Shown in pieces: positions 1 to 14,500 of a stretch of 64,000 nt of DNA. The stretch is from Atherinomorus stipes (lineage: Eukaryota; Chordata; Actinopteri; Atheriniformes; Atherinidae), in the NCBI GenBank assembly GCA_023101725.1, contig JALJCO010008621.1, positions 1,037,001 to 1,101,000 on the forward strand. The letters are read 5' to 3'. Each line of letters starts with the position of its first letter. Positions within the stretch are counted from its first letter, which is position 1. Below the pieces are notes generated by a model. It saw only the letters and a program-made list of their open reading frames with translations. It ran no database searches and was not told the origin of the DNA. Both the position numbers and the translations under genes were made by a program.

Positions 1-928
<928 letters not shown>

Positions 929-2517
929 CTACAATAGCAGCATACATAATGAAATTAGTGGACTCTTTTGTACATGATAATGACCTTGTATGGGTATGAT
1001 CTTTGAAGCAGATAAATATGTATGGAGTAGTGTTTAAACACTTCTAAAGAAAAATTAGACACAAGACAGCAACAACCGCTAAACATCTGTGACCAATTAC
1101 ACAGCACACACACTGCTGAGCACCCTGATGAGCCAAAACCTAATAATAGCTTTTGCCCCATAACAGAATCTGAATAGAAAAAAAGTTACTTGTCTGTCTT
1201 TGTCTTGCAGCAAAAGTCCTCCAAAAGGACCCACTGCGTGTCATCAGAGCTAACATTACTTTTTAGCACGACGTGTTACTTATAATTCACTCAGAAAAAT
1301 CAGGTATCGATGACCTAATATAACTATAATCAAAGGTGTGCGTAGTGGTGAATTTGTTATGCGCCGCACAGGCCAAAGGAGCAGCCATGCGTTCTGTATT
1401 GTAATCTGGTAGCACTTATTAACGTCTGACCTGCAGCTACTCATTGAAAAGAAAGACAGACTCACTATGAGTTTATCAAGACGCCCTCTCACGGCCTACT
1501 TCCTACCAGCCTTTTCACTCCTGACAAGATTGATAGACAACATTGTTGGATAAGAATCTGTTCCTGACATGTTGTGCTCCCCTCTCCTTTTACTTTATAC
1601 CTTATATTTTCTTTCACCATTCAAACAATTGCAAACAATTGTTCTTGAGCGAACAATTTCTGCTGCAGGTTCAGTTTTATGTATACAGTAAAATGAAAGA
1701 AAAAGCAAAGCAAAGAAAAGAAATGCTGCATCTGCAGTCCACAGGAGGGACTAAATGAATAAAACTCAGTGTAGTTTCTTGATTAAAACCCTGTATTTGC
1801 GCAAAGGCAGAAATGTGGAAACACTCTTTAATCTATGCATTTGTAAGGTTCTCTAATAAATCTCAGTCATCTTGAAATTTAAGAAAGCGTATACATCGGA
1901 TTTCCACTCCAGTACCAAATGGGTGCAGACACCCCGCTTTGCAGTCAGTTTTGTATAAAAATATTGGTGGTCTCAGTTCAGGAATCAAGAACAGAGAAAA
2001 ATTCTGCTGAATGGGGAAAAAAGTTACGGATGTGATAAAATCTGTAAGTTCAGAGCAAAGGACCCCGCAGAGATAGAAGGTGGGGAAAAGGGATTACAAA
2101 TCAGAAGCAAACAGCACATAAGTTCACAGAGGGGTGGCATCAGACCAGCAACTTTTTCTTTATTTGCAATGGATAAGCACATAGTCTGCACAGTATGCGG
2201 CCTTGCATGAAGACGTTCACAAGGCACAAGAGAGACAAAGATGTACAGAAATAGTGTATGAGCTGACAGTAATCTTACACAACCTTTGGAGGTCCAAAGC
2301 AGTACATGACCCAGTCTTGTGCCAGAAAATCAAATAATCTCCAAATGTGTATTCTCTCTTTTTTTAAGCCCCATAAGATCTTCCACAGCCATCCCTGACA
2401 GCAACACAAGGCTGCTTTGTAATAGCACCCACAACTGAACACACTCAAAAATGCTGGTTTATTTCATCAACCCAAATGCTAGGTTATGAAATGTTTATCA
2501 TGTATCAGAGATAGAAT

Positions 2518-2730
2518 GGGCTCTATGTACAGCTCCACAACCTCCTGAACTTATAAGGTAGCTCATTTGTTTCCTGTCTTTCTTTAATGGACAAACTGAT
2601 TAATCCAGGTGTGTCTGACCTCATTAACTGGCCAGACACACCAGGAATAATCAGTTTATCCCAAACTGAAAGACAGGAAACAAAGGAGATGCCTTAAGTT
2701 CAGGAAGTAGTGGAGCTGTACATAGAGCCC
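2518..2730. mobile_element. Fold-back MITE-like element
   Basis: Two arms of about 100 bp are inverted copies. The left begins GGGCTCTATGTACAGCTCCA; the right ends TGGAGCTGTACATAGAGCCC. The arms meet around 2621-2628 near CTCATTAA. Inside, TTTGTTTCCTGTCTTTC pairs with GAAAGACAGGAAACAAA. There is no coding capacity. A degraded relative, sharing GACAGGAAA, TTCAGGAAGTA and the outer GAATGGGCT, is found at 26216-27340, which shows this is a dispersed family. No clear target duplication was seen. Confidence 0.8.
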
Positions 2731-2899
2731 TTTAACAGTAGTCACTGACTACTCTGACTATTGCTCTGTCTCTGACTCTACTTCTACTCTTTCACATACT
2801 TTACTTAAATAAATATGCTCTCAAGTCATCTAGAAATTGTAGATGCAATGATTAAGTTTCCCATTTGGGGTTAATATAGTATAGAACAAAATTTTTATT

Positions 2900-3050
2900 G
2901 CTTGATCTGCATTTAAGTAACTGTAACCCATCTAGTTGGGTTAAAAATGCACAAACCATTTTGTTGGGTCAAATTAACTACTGCTGGATTGTTCCAACAG
3001 TTACCCAGGGTTTTGGTTAAAAACAACTAAACTTGGGTTGCTTTTAACCA

Positions 3051-3083
<33 letters not shown>
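2900..3083. repeat. Degenerate TTGGGTT-type repeat and poly-T tract
   Basis: The motif GTTGGGTTAA and variants (TTGGGTCAAATTAA, CTTGGGTTGCTTTTAACC, and TAACCC inverted) recur several times over about 170 bp. The stretch ends in a pure T run at 3054-3083. It looks like an old, low-copy tandem or inverted repeat of a type common in fish genomes. No gene is present. Confidence 0.5.
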
Positions 3084-3084
<1 letters not shown>

Positions 3085-6043
3085 GGTGAATGAAGGATAC
3101 TGGAAAAATCTACAATAATTATTCATTCTCTCTGCTATTCTAGTGATATAGCTTGAATTGTTTTCCCACTTTCAACTTATATCAGGGTTAACTGGCTTTG
3201 AAAAAAAATACATGTCATAAATACTAAGTGTAGTTGAAGTGTAGGAAAAACTTCACATAGTTTTTCGGTGTATGCATTGTTAACATACAATTATCTGGCA
3301 TTTGCTTTTCTGTTGCTTTAAACACAATGGATGCAGCCTGCAAAACGCTTATTTTATTCATCATAAACAAATAATTAAAAAAGTTCAAAAGTTTTATGTG
3401 AGACAAAATAATTCTTTTCCAAAATTCCTTATCAGGGGTTATGTTACACTTCACATCGATAAGTTGTTCCTGTGAGCTTACATAACCTGGATCATGCTAG
3501 GACTATGAATCACAAACACTGACCTCATTAAAATTTTGTGATTTTCAGTGAGAGGTTGTGAAGTCAGTAAATCAGCAGACATGTAAGAGCCCCTTGTTTC
3601 ATTTAAGTGCCCTGGAGGAGGAAGAATCACTTTGAGAAGGGGTATTACTGTTTCAAGAGCATCCTCACTAATCTACTGCACTTGAAAGCATCCGATGTAA
3701 CTTATACGCTGCCTCTCAGTCAGTCACTCGTAATGTGGATGGGGAGAGGATACAACTGTAAACATTATCCACCACAGTTTACGTGCACTGAGGCAAAATG
3801 CTCATTGAATCAGTGAAAGGTAGAAATGTCACCATTTGCATATAATCTTTCTTGGTAAATATCATTAATGATAATTTCTTCCATACAGATCTCATTTACA
3901 TGCCAGACATGTTTTTGTATTCTAATCTTCTAAAATCATTCAAATGTCGTATATCAACATGCCAATGCGCTCAATTGCTCCTGTCTCCTTCCCCCCACCT
4001 CCTGCTTCTCTGTGTATCAGCTTCAGAGGCAGTGATCTGGCTGGTACACCATGCATTAATAACTGTATAAATATCACAGTGCACTCTGTTCTGTGTCACA
4101 CTAAGCTCGGGGAATGTTGTGTGAGCTGTGAATTTGTATCATTTATGGTTCAATTTCAGTGTATCCAGTCAAAGAGTATACATGCTATCAAACATAATAA
4201 CATAAGAAACTCCACACTGCTGGTTTCCATGTTTCATACATGGTAACCTGTCTGGTATCCATAGCAACACTACAGAGTTTAGTGCAAGCAAACTAAAAAG
4301 GACTGGAATAAGCTTTTAATAAGATCCTGATACCTTAGAATCTGCAATAGTGCTGACCCAGTCAGAACTGAGTTTGGGACCAGGCAGGAGAGTTGATTTG
4401 AGAGACGGTGAACAATAAGTAGCATACACTCGCTTACACCCACCGCACAAGCAAACACTCGCACACACAATTTCTGTGTAGGCGTGTGGGCTCTCTCCCT
4501 TGTTAATACAGCCACATATGCGCACAAACACACACGTAAACATACCAAACCAAATCCTTTTTCTCACCGTTTCTAATCACAGAGACAGGGTTTTTCATTG
4601 TGCCTCACTGTGACCCAAATTCTTAGCCCCTCTCAGCCACCACTTGGATGTTTAGCTTGTCACAGAGCATTCATAATTAATTACTTTTGCTTTAACATAA
4701 ATAATTACATGAAGTCATTTTCACAACTGCTTAGCAACTCTCTATTTATAGCCACAGTAATGATTTATTAAAGTCCTCATCAGGAATCAAACAGTTGCTT
4801 TTGAATTTTACATCTCATTGACAAGCCGAATGCAAACATTAAGCCACGCAAACTGTGAATCTTCCATCTTGACAAAAAGCTGTAGAGGGTAATTCTCCTA
4901 ATTATACCCACCCGGGATACACTCATTGCAAAGCCAATTTAGATGGGTATGGTTTCAGCACTATAAATGTGTACTGTTATAAGGACTTGATTCACTAAGT
5001 GACAATTAGGATGCTCCCTGCCCCATCAGAGAATGCCTTAAATAATGAATCCAGGGGATTTGCAGTCTCCTCTCAGCTACCTGGATGTCTCTTGTTGTTT
5101 TGGGTGGCCTACTTTTCTAAACCGGCTCATGTCATGAATAACTCGGGATGGCTTTGTGCAGCAAAACCCCTATTCTGAGGATATTGGAGACAGTGCTTCC
5201 TGTGTGAATGGCCTTCTTTGTGGTTTCACTCTGAGCAGGAGGAGCCCATTTCTGAGTGTTTGGATGAGAATTTAAAGAGGTTGTGACATATAAGACGCTC
5301 AGCATGTCAGAACGATCAAAGGAAACCACTTTTGATATTTGAAAAGTTATAAAAAAAAAAAAACAAAACAACCATGATAAAAACATATATTTTCGTGTAA
5401 TTATTTATACTTGTTATTGAGGAAAAAATTCAAAGTGACACACTTTTTGTCCTACTTTTACTGAAGGACTAAAAGGGTTTTTATTTTGGAAATTACTTCA
5501 ACCTCAACTCATCTTTTGGATGACTCTAGAGGTGCACGAATTGGTTTGTAACCACCAGGAGATGGCGTTCAGACAGAGACAATCTGTGAGAGGCGAGAGG
5601 TTTTGGAAATGTTTGACGACAATAAGCCGATTAAGAAACACTATTTTGGTAAATACTGAGTAATTTTTGTGACTGGCTTTGTGCTGCTGTAGAGGATGAC
5701 ACTTTTGTCTCTGCAGAGAGTCATTTCCTCCCTGTCTGACATTCTTTTGTTGTGAGGAAAAGGCACCATTTCACCAGCGATGATTATGTCAGAACCATAA
5801 ACTTAATCATCAGTCAGTTTAGTCAAGTACTATCAGTTGCACATTGTGAAGTTTGCAAGTGAGGAAGAAGTAGAGCTCAGTCCTTCTGGCTGAATAGACA
5901 AATGAAAATCAGCTAAGGGGTATGTGGAACTATAGTCTTCAAAAACTTTTCTTATAAACCTAATACTTACATTATAAACTGCACCACTTAGTAATTAAAG
6001 TAAAGCCTACAGATGGGTTCTAATATCATAACACTCAAAAAAA

Positions 6044-6460
6044 TAATCAAACCCAAAAGGTGACTTTATGTGATTTAATTACATACATCTTTTCCATCTA
6101 ATATTATTACATACCTTTTATTTAAACAGCTACATTCAGTCAAATGCATTTCTATTGTGTTGAGTTAATGTGAATATATTACAGTTAAATTGGATTAAAT
6201 AAAGGAAACGCAAAACAATACATACACTTCATGTATATGGCTTCTACAGTAGGTCAAGGAATATACATAAAGTGTATGTATAGTTTTGCGTTTCCTTTAT
6301 TTAATCCAAATTCACTTTATGTAATATATTCACATTAACTCAACACAATAGAAATGCATTTGACTGAATGTAGCTGTTTAAATAAAAGGCATGTAATAAT
6401 ATTGGATGGACAAGTTGTATGTAATTAAATTGCATAAAGTCACCTTTTGGGTTTGATCAT
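6044..6460. repeat. Long near-perfect inverted repeat (palindromic MITE)
   Basis: The outer arm ATCAAACCCAAAAGGTGACT on the left is matched on the right by the complement ending TCACCTTTTGGGTTTGAT. The pairing runs inward for about 185 bp to AAGGAAACGCAAAAC..ATACATACACTT against its complement, leaving a ~25-base centre (GGCTTCTACAGTAGGTCAAGG). Few mismatches are visible. TCATAACACT occurs at 6026-6035 and again at 6484-6493 and may be a target duplication, though the arms do not reach those sites symmetrically. There is no open frame of note. In the grm7 pre-mRNA this would fold into a very long hairpin. Confidence 0.85.
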
Positions 6461-7759
6461 TTTTCATCCCATCCTATTCGACTTCATAACACTATATGGT
6501 TCCTAGGCAATGCGTAGGACTTACAAATATTAACTCCATGTATAATAAATACATTTTATATACATTCTAGAGAAGCAGTGCTCTCCAATGCGTTTCAGTT
6601 TTTACTAATACCAGAGAACAGCTACAAAAATGAGAGGTCATCACATTTTGGGCTTTGCAGCTGTGACTTATGTAAAACCGATGTCCAACTCTATTTTCCT
6701 TGATAAATAAATGCAGGTCGAAGTTAAAATCAGAACCATAACCTTTCTCTCTGTCAGTTACACTTGACCGGTTCCAGCATTTTTTTGTCTGCAGTCTGCT
6801 TCTGCTGCAGTCTTTCTTAAGGTTTCATGCATAAAACAAGTGACAGGCAGGGGAATTTCACATATTCTTTTTAACAGACTCCACATCTCTGCAATAAGTG
6901 TCAAGTCCAACTCATTTCAAGTGCAGTTGTTTGGGGAGCGATGGGAGGATTACAAGTAGCTCTTTTCTTATCACCAGCTGAAAGCTAAATTGAAAAAGTT
7001 TTCTCCATAATAGTAAGTCATTGCTAACAATACTTGTCAGCATGATCTGTCTTCAAAAATTTCATGTAGGTTCAGAAGACATCTAACATGAGCCTAAGTG
7101 GTTTGCAGATATGTACTGAGGGATATAAACGTCCCTGATGAGTTACCTTTTAGGAATGATTGAATCTTTGAGTTGCTTTAATAGAATGTTTCTATACTCC
7201 AGGAAAATAGTTTCGTCGTATCACAAGACTTTTCTGAGATGTAAGAGCTGTAAATTTTGACGTCAGGATGACAGTGACTTTAAAACCTACTTTGTACATT
7301 TCTGGGCTGATTTGCTTCAAAAGTCAGCTGATCTCCGGAAGCGATGACAGCTGAACGTGAATGAGTGTGACTCCCACAGTCATAAACCTGAGAACACAGC
7401 GTAGCATGAGCACATGCAGGTGCACAGGAGGCGGAGAGGATGCAGTGTGATCTTTTGTTACTGTTTTCACATGACTTCCTTCAATATGAGCCTGAATGGG
7501 CAGACAGAGGAAAAGGGAAGGAGTCACAGGTGCGGAAAATAAGGGGACCTAAATGGTCTTGAACTAAAGAAATATTACAACCAGTGCTGTAACAACTTCT
7601 GCTACAAGACAAAGCAAGGTCAAGCAGGTGCAGCTGAATTTTTGGATTGTCTTTGGCAGCTGGCATGCTGTCATCTCAGTGTTATAAATCATCTGATATT
7701 GGACAACCTAGTGTGAGAGATTAGTCATATCTGCGTGGGTGTATTCACATCTGCACATA

Positions 7760-9225
7760 CAGTCATGTGGAAAAGAAAAGTACGACCTCTTCCAGTTCTA
7801 AGGTTTTATTTATCCAGACAAAATAAAGAAATAATCTGCTCTTTAGCAGGTGACAAAACATATTACACCATGAAATGATTTATTTTAGAAAAGCTTAGCC
7901 AAAGACAGAAGCAATGTGTGAAAAACCCTTTCTGCTTCTGTGTGAATTAAGAGGGTATATAGCAGCCAAGTGCTGTAATCAAATGCTCTTCATTAACTGA
8001 TTATAAGCAAATGTAAGCGCCTCTGTAAGAGCAGATGTTTTAAAGGCTTTCTGGTGTAGAGCATCCAGATGTGAGTTAAAACAATGCCAACCAAGAAAGA
8101 GATCAAGAACAATCTTAGAGAAGCAGTTGTTGCTGCTCAATTGTCTGGAAACAGCTGTAAGGTCATTTTCAAATAATTTAGGGTCCATCAGTTCAAACTG
8201 ATTAATTATAATTCCCAAGTGAAAAATATCCAAAAAAATTCACTACAAGATCTTTTTTCTCAGAGAATCTGCCAAATTCAGGAGGGCTACATCTTAAACT
8301 CTGCAGGACTCAATTAGCATGTTAAATGTTAAAGTTCATGGACAGTAAAATTGGAAAAAGACAGAATAAATATGGTTGTTTCAGAAGGTTGCAAAGAAAA
8401 AAAAAAAGAAAAGAGAAACCGTTTCTCTCTAAAAAGAGCATGGTAGACTTCTAAAACAATCTTTTTGATCAAAGGGATGATGTTTGGTCATAATGCCCAG
8501 CACCACAATTGATGAAAATCAGACGCAGCATATCGGCACAAACATCTCATACCAGCTGTCAAGCACAGTGGAGAAGGGGTGATGATGTGGGGGTGTTTTC
8601 CAGCCACAGGACTTAGGTATTAATGATTGAGTCAACCATCAACTTCTATATGCCAAAGTGTTCTGGAGTCAAATTCGAGGCCATCTACTGTATCTGACAG
8701 CTAAGCTTGGCTGAAACTGGGTCATGCAACAGGACTATGATCCAAAAGACAGCATCAAATCTTTAACAGAATGGCTCCAACAGAAAAGAATGAAGGTGTT
8801 GAAATGGTCCAGAGTCCAGAGCATAATCTGACTGAAATACTGTGGGCAGACTTTTAGTGAGCTGTGCATAAACAAATGATGCAAACCTCAATGAACTAAA
8901 CCAACGTTGTGAAGAAGAGTGGGCTAAAATCCTTTCAAAACAATGAGACGCAGATAAAACATAAAAATGTGCCAAGTTACTTCTAAAGGTGCCTTTACAA
9001 GCTGTTGAATCATAAGTTGCATTTAATGTTTGACACACTGCTTCTGCATTTTGGCTTAGTTTTTGTTAAATAATGACTCAGTGTGATACTTTATGTGCTT
9101 TTGTCCATCTGAGATTGTATTTGCCTAATTTTTAAGACCTGATAAGTATGAAATGACTTTTTATTAGATCCGATATGTCACATCTTAGAATTGAAACATA
9201 ATACACTCTCTTATTCACATGACTG
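7760..9225 (+). mobile_element. Fossil Tc1/mariner-like transposon
   Basis: The left end begins CAGTCATGTGGAAAAG after a TA dinucleotide (7758-7759). The right end, read in reverse, begins CAGTCATGTGAATAAG, so the terminal inverted repeats are recognisable but diverged. Plus-strand transposase relics survive as scattered pieces in different frames: a WGCFPATG-like block near 8590 (matching the WGCFAASG block of the family), a QQDYDPK block near 8730 (second catalytic Asp region) and a WPSQSPD-like piece near 8805. Frameshifts and stops are many, so no protein can be made. The right-hand TA duplication is lost (CA). Confidence 0.8.
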
Positions 9226-10582
9226 CAATGACCCAGCACAGGCTCGTCGATACAGTGGGTACAGTCAAATACATCACATCTTTTATTCAATACATTTAAA
9301 GATCTACACACAAAAAAATATTTGCTGCATAAATGTAATCCATATATTAATTATATTAATTACCTATCTTAACAATCATTTAGGAAGAGTGAACATTTGG
9401 TATCTTATGAATCAGTAATTGCCTAAATAGAGTCAGGTTGGGAAGTGATGGACATTTAAGCATAAGTACTCTGAAATGACACTTGGTCTCAGATCACCTT
9501 CACTTTTATGCAGTTTTTTGCAGGGACTGTTATCAAGACATGCTAAGGCACTTTTCACTCACAGTGGCAAGGGATTAAGCAGAAATTCACCCAGAGAGGC
9601 CGCCGCACTAAGACGCTGTGGTGTGAATTAGAGAAGTGTGTAAGGGAGAACCCAGTGTGAAGAAAGAGTTAACTGCATAAAGGGGAAAGATAAACACATT
9701 ACTGCTTCACTAGTCGCCGCAAGTAACATAATGAACTCCTAATCGCTGCTGAGGGTGTAATTCATCTATGAAATCAGCTGCAAATTGAGATGAGGAAAAT
9801 CAGTTTCTGATCCATCTCATGTGGAGGCTTAGCGGGAAGGATATTGAACGGTGTGCCTCTCAAAAGGTTAGGAGTAACACTTTCCTGTCAGCATCGATAT
9901 TCTGTCAGTGGAAAACTTCCCCTTGGCTCTGTCATGTACACACGGGCCTGCCAAGCAGCACGCGAGTCCAGCAGATGAATGCATCTGTATTCCAGTCAGA
10001 GCTGGCCTGATAAGCAGTGACTAACACAGAAGGTCAGAATGTCATTCTCTCAATCAACTCTAGTAGCACACAATGTCAAATGCTTCGTTGAATAAAGTGC
10101 AGTTGTCAAGAGATGGGAGGGGGTGTGTTTACCCACTTATTTCTCCCCACATTCTTTCTCCTCCAGCTCCACTTAACTTTTTTCTTGTCCTCCACTTGCC
10201 TGCCTGTCACTTCAGAAAAAAATGGAGGTCTGGGTGCGAGAGCTAAGGAAATGGCACCTCAGGCATATCAGGATTCTGATGCTTGTCATAAAGTGTTCGT
10301 CCCACCTTCACATGATCGTTTCTTTCGGTCAAGGTCCCATTCTGGGTTTCCACACATGTCAGAGTCATGTAAGCTCATAATTAACGCAGCTATTGAAGAT
10401 GCATGTGCTTGTGCGAGTGCTCCCTTGTATGTGTTTTTGTGTTCTGTTTGCACATGCTCATGTTAGGACAAGACAAACCAGGGAATCAGATGAGGAAGAA
10501 AATTTGTGAAATGAAGGAGAGGAGCAGGCAAAAAGAGGGGTGGTGACAGAGTGAGAGAGCAAAAGAGAAAGAAGTGACTCAC

Positions 10583-11518
10583 CTTCTCCGCCGACTGGGC
10601 CGTGCCAAAGAAAATTGGGATAAAGGCCAGCCACACTATGCATGTGGTGTACATAGTGAAGCCAATGGGCTTGGCTTCATTGAAGTCTTCTGGTACATCC
10701 CTTGTCTTGATAGCATAGATGGTGCAGGTCACCATTAACAGGATGCTGTAGCCCAGTGAGCAGATTATCTGCAGGTCTGTGATGTCACACTTCAGCACGC
10801 CACGGGCCAGCATTGGGTTTATGGTTTTCTGCTCATCGTAGTCGATGATGGTGTTTGGCGGGTCAACGGCAAACCACACCAGCACCCCCAGCAACTGCAC
10901 ACAGATGAGACTGGAAGTGATGGCAATCTGAGATGTGGGACTGATGAAGCGAGGCGCTGTGACTGTCTGCTTCCCCTGTTCGAAGATCCGATAGATTCGG
11001 TTGGTCTTGGTGAGCAGAGCGGCATAGCTGATGCACATGCCCAGACCCAGGAAGATCCTCCTAAATGCACACACGGCTACGTCAGGCTTGGCGATCATGA
11101 GGAAGGTGATGATGTAGCAGAGAAAGATGCCAGTTAGCAGCACGTAGCTCAGCTCTCTGCCAGATGCCCGTACGATAGGTGTGTCATTGTAGCGCACAAA
11201 AGTTGCCATCACAAAGATGGTAGCAATGATACCCAGCATGGCTAGAAAGACAGGGATAATTGCCCAAGGAGAGTGCCACTCCAGTTTGATGATGGGGATG
11301 GGCTGGCAGGCAGTTCTGTTGGAATTGGGCCTCATGTTGTAGGCACATAGTCTGCATGAAGTCTCATCATACTGGTACTGGTAGCCATCACACAGCTCAC
11401 AGTGCCAGCAGCATGGCTTGCCCTTTATTTTCTTCTTCCTCTGTCCAGTTTTGCAGGGCAGACTGCACACAGAGGTGGGCACCTCCTGCTCCCCATCTGG
11501 CCACTGAAGCTCTTCCAG
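10583..11518 (-). CDS. grm7: grm7 exon 8: cysteine-rich domain and helices 1-6
   Basis: This 936-bp exon is phase 0 at both ends (acceptor ATCTGTCACAG before CTGGAAGAG; donor GAGAAG|GTGAGT). It encodes 312 residues. First comes the cysteine-rich domain, with the cysteine pattern [16 protein letters not shown] and SCRLC and an N-glycosylation site NRT. Then follow helix 1 (from WAIIPVFL), helix 2 ([17 protein letters not shown]), helix 3 and loop 2 ([20 protein letters not shown]), helix 4, helix 5 ([14 protein letters not shown]) and helix 6 ([19 protein letters not shown]), ending FGTAQSAEK. The disulfide cysteines of helix 3 and loop 2 are present ([15 protein letters not shown]). The third intracellular loop reads [14 protein letters not shown]. 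Mammalian group III receptors have Gly where this has Asp; the position varies among mGlu groups. The domain order and unbroken frame indicate a functional receptor exon. Confidence 0.98.
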
Positions 11519-14500
11519 CTGTGACAGATGTGACACACAGTACAAGAAGAAGAGGAGCAGTAAGAGAAGAGATAACAAGTGGGTAACTAAAAGTGCCTAA
11601 ATTTTGGAGGGGGAAATGTAATTCTGCTTCAACACAAAATATTAACCTGTCATATTTTACTAAACTCATCCTGTAAAGTACAATGCAATCTTTGCACACA
11701 GCTGAAAAGAACCTCATACAGTGCAACATCTTTCTTGCCAATTTCTTAGAGGGATTGCCTCTTGTAATACTTGAAAATAATTGAAATCACCATGGCAACA
11801 GAGCCTACCTTTGTTCAGTGAAATAAAAATAAATGTGAAATGCAAAAGACATTAGGTTTTAATACAGGAGCCAGTGAGGTATGACATACGTGATGAGAAG
11901 GAAGGAGAATGGGATTTGGGTTTGCAAAATGCAGCCATTAGACTCCACAGAGCCATTCCTATTTATGATCTAGTCATGAAAATAAAAAGTGTAGTTTTCA
12001 GAAGTAGCGAGGAGCTGACTGAGAGTCAAAGCCAAAACGCCCCGAGGTATTTCATGATTCAAGCTCAAGCTATAGTTTGACCATACAAATCAGCCTTAAA
12101 AGCTATGAGGAGATGGATTTGTATGTTTTGTTAGGGCATTAAAATATTCATGGCACTGAGCCGATCTTTTGATTTATTATGAACATACTTTGAACTGTTG
12201 CTTTAAACGCACCAGAAGATTAAAGATTCACCAGCATGTTTCCACAGCAGTCTTAAAAAGCAGCTGTCACAGACGTGACTCCACAATACATCGAGTGAAG
12301 TACGAGAAAACAAAGGTCCTGTTCACACCGAGCATTTTCATGTGTCTGTGACGATCCAGTCACAAGTGGACAGCTCTAGAGTGCAGGCGTGAAAATGCTC
12401 AGGATGCTTTAATCATCGGATCATTCGGACCACATTCTGATCTGCGTGAGGCTACATTCTTTTAACAGTGCAAACATGAATGTGCAAGTCACTGCAGACA
12501 AACGTCTACAATAGGAAACAGCTTAACTGGCTCTATTTGAAAGTAACAAACCAGTTCTGACACCGTCTAAACCTAAAGGTGACTGTCAGACTTCAGAAAG
12601 ACTCCAACATCTCTAAATTGTCTACTTTTAAAAGCAGCAGGTGCCATCTTTTCAGAAGCGTAGCACGTTCTTGTACTGCTGTGACTAAAATACATCTAGC
12701 ACATTTTGAATTTCATTTCTGTTGCATCCAATTTAGTGGTACTCCAAAATATGAATAACAAGTGATTACTAAGCCATTGTTATGAGGCTGTTATTTACTT
12801 CTTCATTTACTGTTTTGATTAAGTGAAGGTGAAGCTTTTGTTGCAGTTTTTCCTCTAATCTCGCTCGGGCCTGGTGATAAGGATAAGTAGTCCCATTCTA
12901 ATTCAAAATTCTCTGAAGTGCCTTTTATCCTTTGAGCCCAGGGTATTTCATTTTAACCTGACATTTCTCAGCTTTTCAGCTGTTGCTGTATTAATCTGGG
13001 GGTGTTTTTCACAGGAAATTTTCCAAATAATCTGGCAGAGGGCATCATTTGTTAAAAAGTAATCCCCTATTTCTCATCTTTAGATATAACTTGATTATTT
13101 GAATGTAAACACACCATGAAGCACCTTCTGCTACATTCTACATTTACAGTAAATCTTTAGCGGAAACATCAAAATAAACTAATCTTGTCCAAATACCATC
13201 ACATGCAGCAGAAGTCCAGCGAGGTGAAAGGATCACCTCCTCCACATGTGGCCAATAATTGCAGATGCTGATCTGCACCTCTGCGGCATGCACACACTCA
13301 CATCTGCTGTGTGTTTGTGATGTGTGTACCTGTATGACGAATGTGTTATTTCTGTGCTGTCTGGGCAGATTATCATCTGCCATTTATCTGAGGGCATGAA
13401 GGTGCCATTTGTTATTTGGACAATGAATGGTGCGCTCTGGAAAACCTGCCGATTACATGCAGTGTGGAAACATTAATGAGACCAACAGCTCTGTTGCTAT
13501 GGAAACAAGAAACACTTTTTTTTTTTTTACTCCTTGGGCTCGTTCTGCTGCCACAGTTATCTTTGAGGGTTCACTTTAGTTGTTAATTTTACAGGTAATT
13601 TGAGTTTCTGCAGGCTGGAACAGCGTTACATTGAACTCTTTCATTGGTGATCGGAACGTTATCAGGATGCTCAGCGTAGGGAAACCTTTCAATTAGGCAG
13701 CTTTTTATGTATTACTGCACAAATGAATATCTTTTGCATCACAAAGCAACTGCATTGTAACAGGATTTGACTTTTAATCACACTAAACCAGAATGGAGCA
13801 CAAACCCTGTTACACCTGTACCATCACAACCATTCAGCTGAATAATTGTTGCAATCCAGTGCACTATTATGCAACATCTGTATGTAAATGTCATTTGTTT
13901 GTTTGTTTGTTTTTGCAATCACGTAACACTTAAATACATAAAAAAAAAAACAGCTTATGTTATAACTTATTATGTGGTAATATCAGACCGTGTTTGTCTT
14001 GAAACAAAACAATTAGCTTCTCTATTATCTTAATGAAACACTTGGGTTAATTGTGGTAATATGACTGTGGATCTCTCTGAGTCTGAGCTGTTTAATGTGG
14101 TTTTGTTCCAATAAAATAAAAAAGGTCTTGTCACTTTTTTTAAGATGTGACACAAATATATCTGATTATTTCTTTTTTTTTTTTCTATCTTAAAACCCCT
14201 TTCACTTTCCTAATATACCCAGAGCTTTCACACGATGTTATCCTCATCCTTAAATCCTATCCTGACAAAATGTGATCATAGACTACCATCATGTAAAGTA
14301 AAACCTGCAGGGAAACTAATGAGCACCAGATGGAGGATAGAAGCTGTGTACAGTATATCAGATGTCATACTTCAACAACATCAACAGCGTTGGTGGCTCT
14401 CAGCTGCCAAAATACAAACACATAAAGTACGGACTGACACCTGGGTTAGAAACAAGTAGTTTCTCTTCCTTTCACTCCATCTTGTCAGCTCTTTGGCAGG

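Noticed and set aside
11356..11741. Frames of 76 and 114 codons over grm7 exon 8
   Set aside because: They are shadow frames of the cysteine-rich domain exon and have no family signature.
12310..12420. CTGTTCACACCGAGCATTTTCATG with inverse GTGAAAATGCTCAGGA, suggesting MITE ends
   Set aside because: The pairing covers only about 12-15 bases and no outer ends or target duplication could be found.
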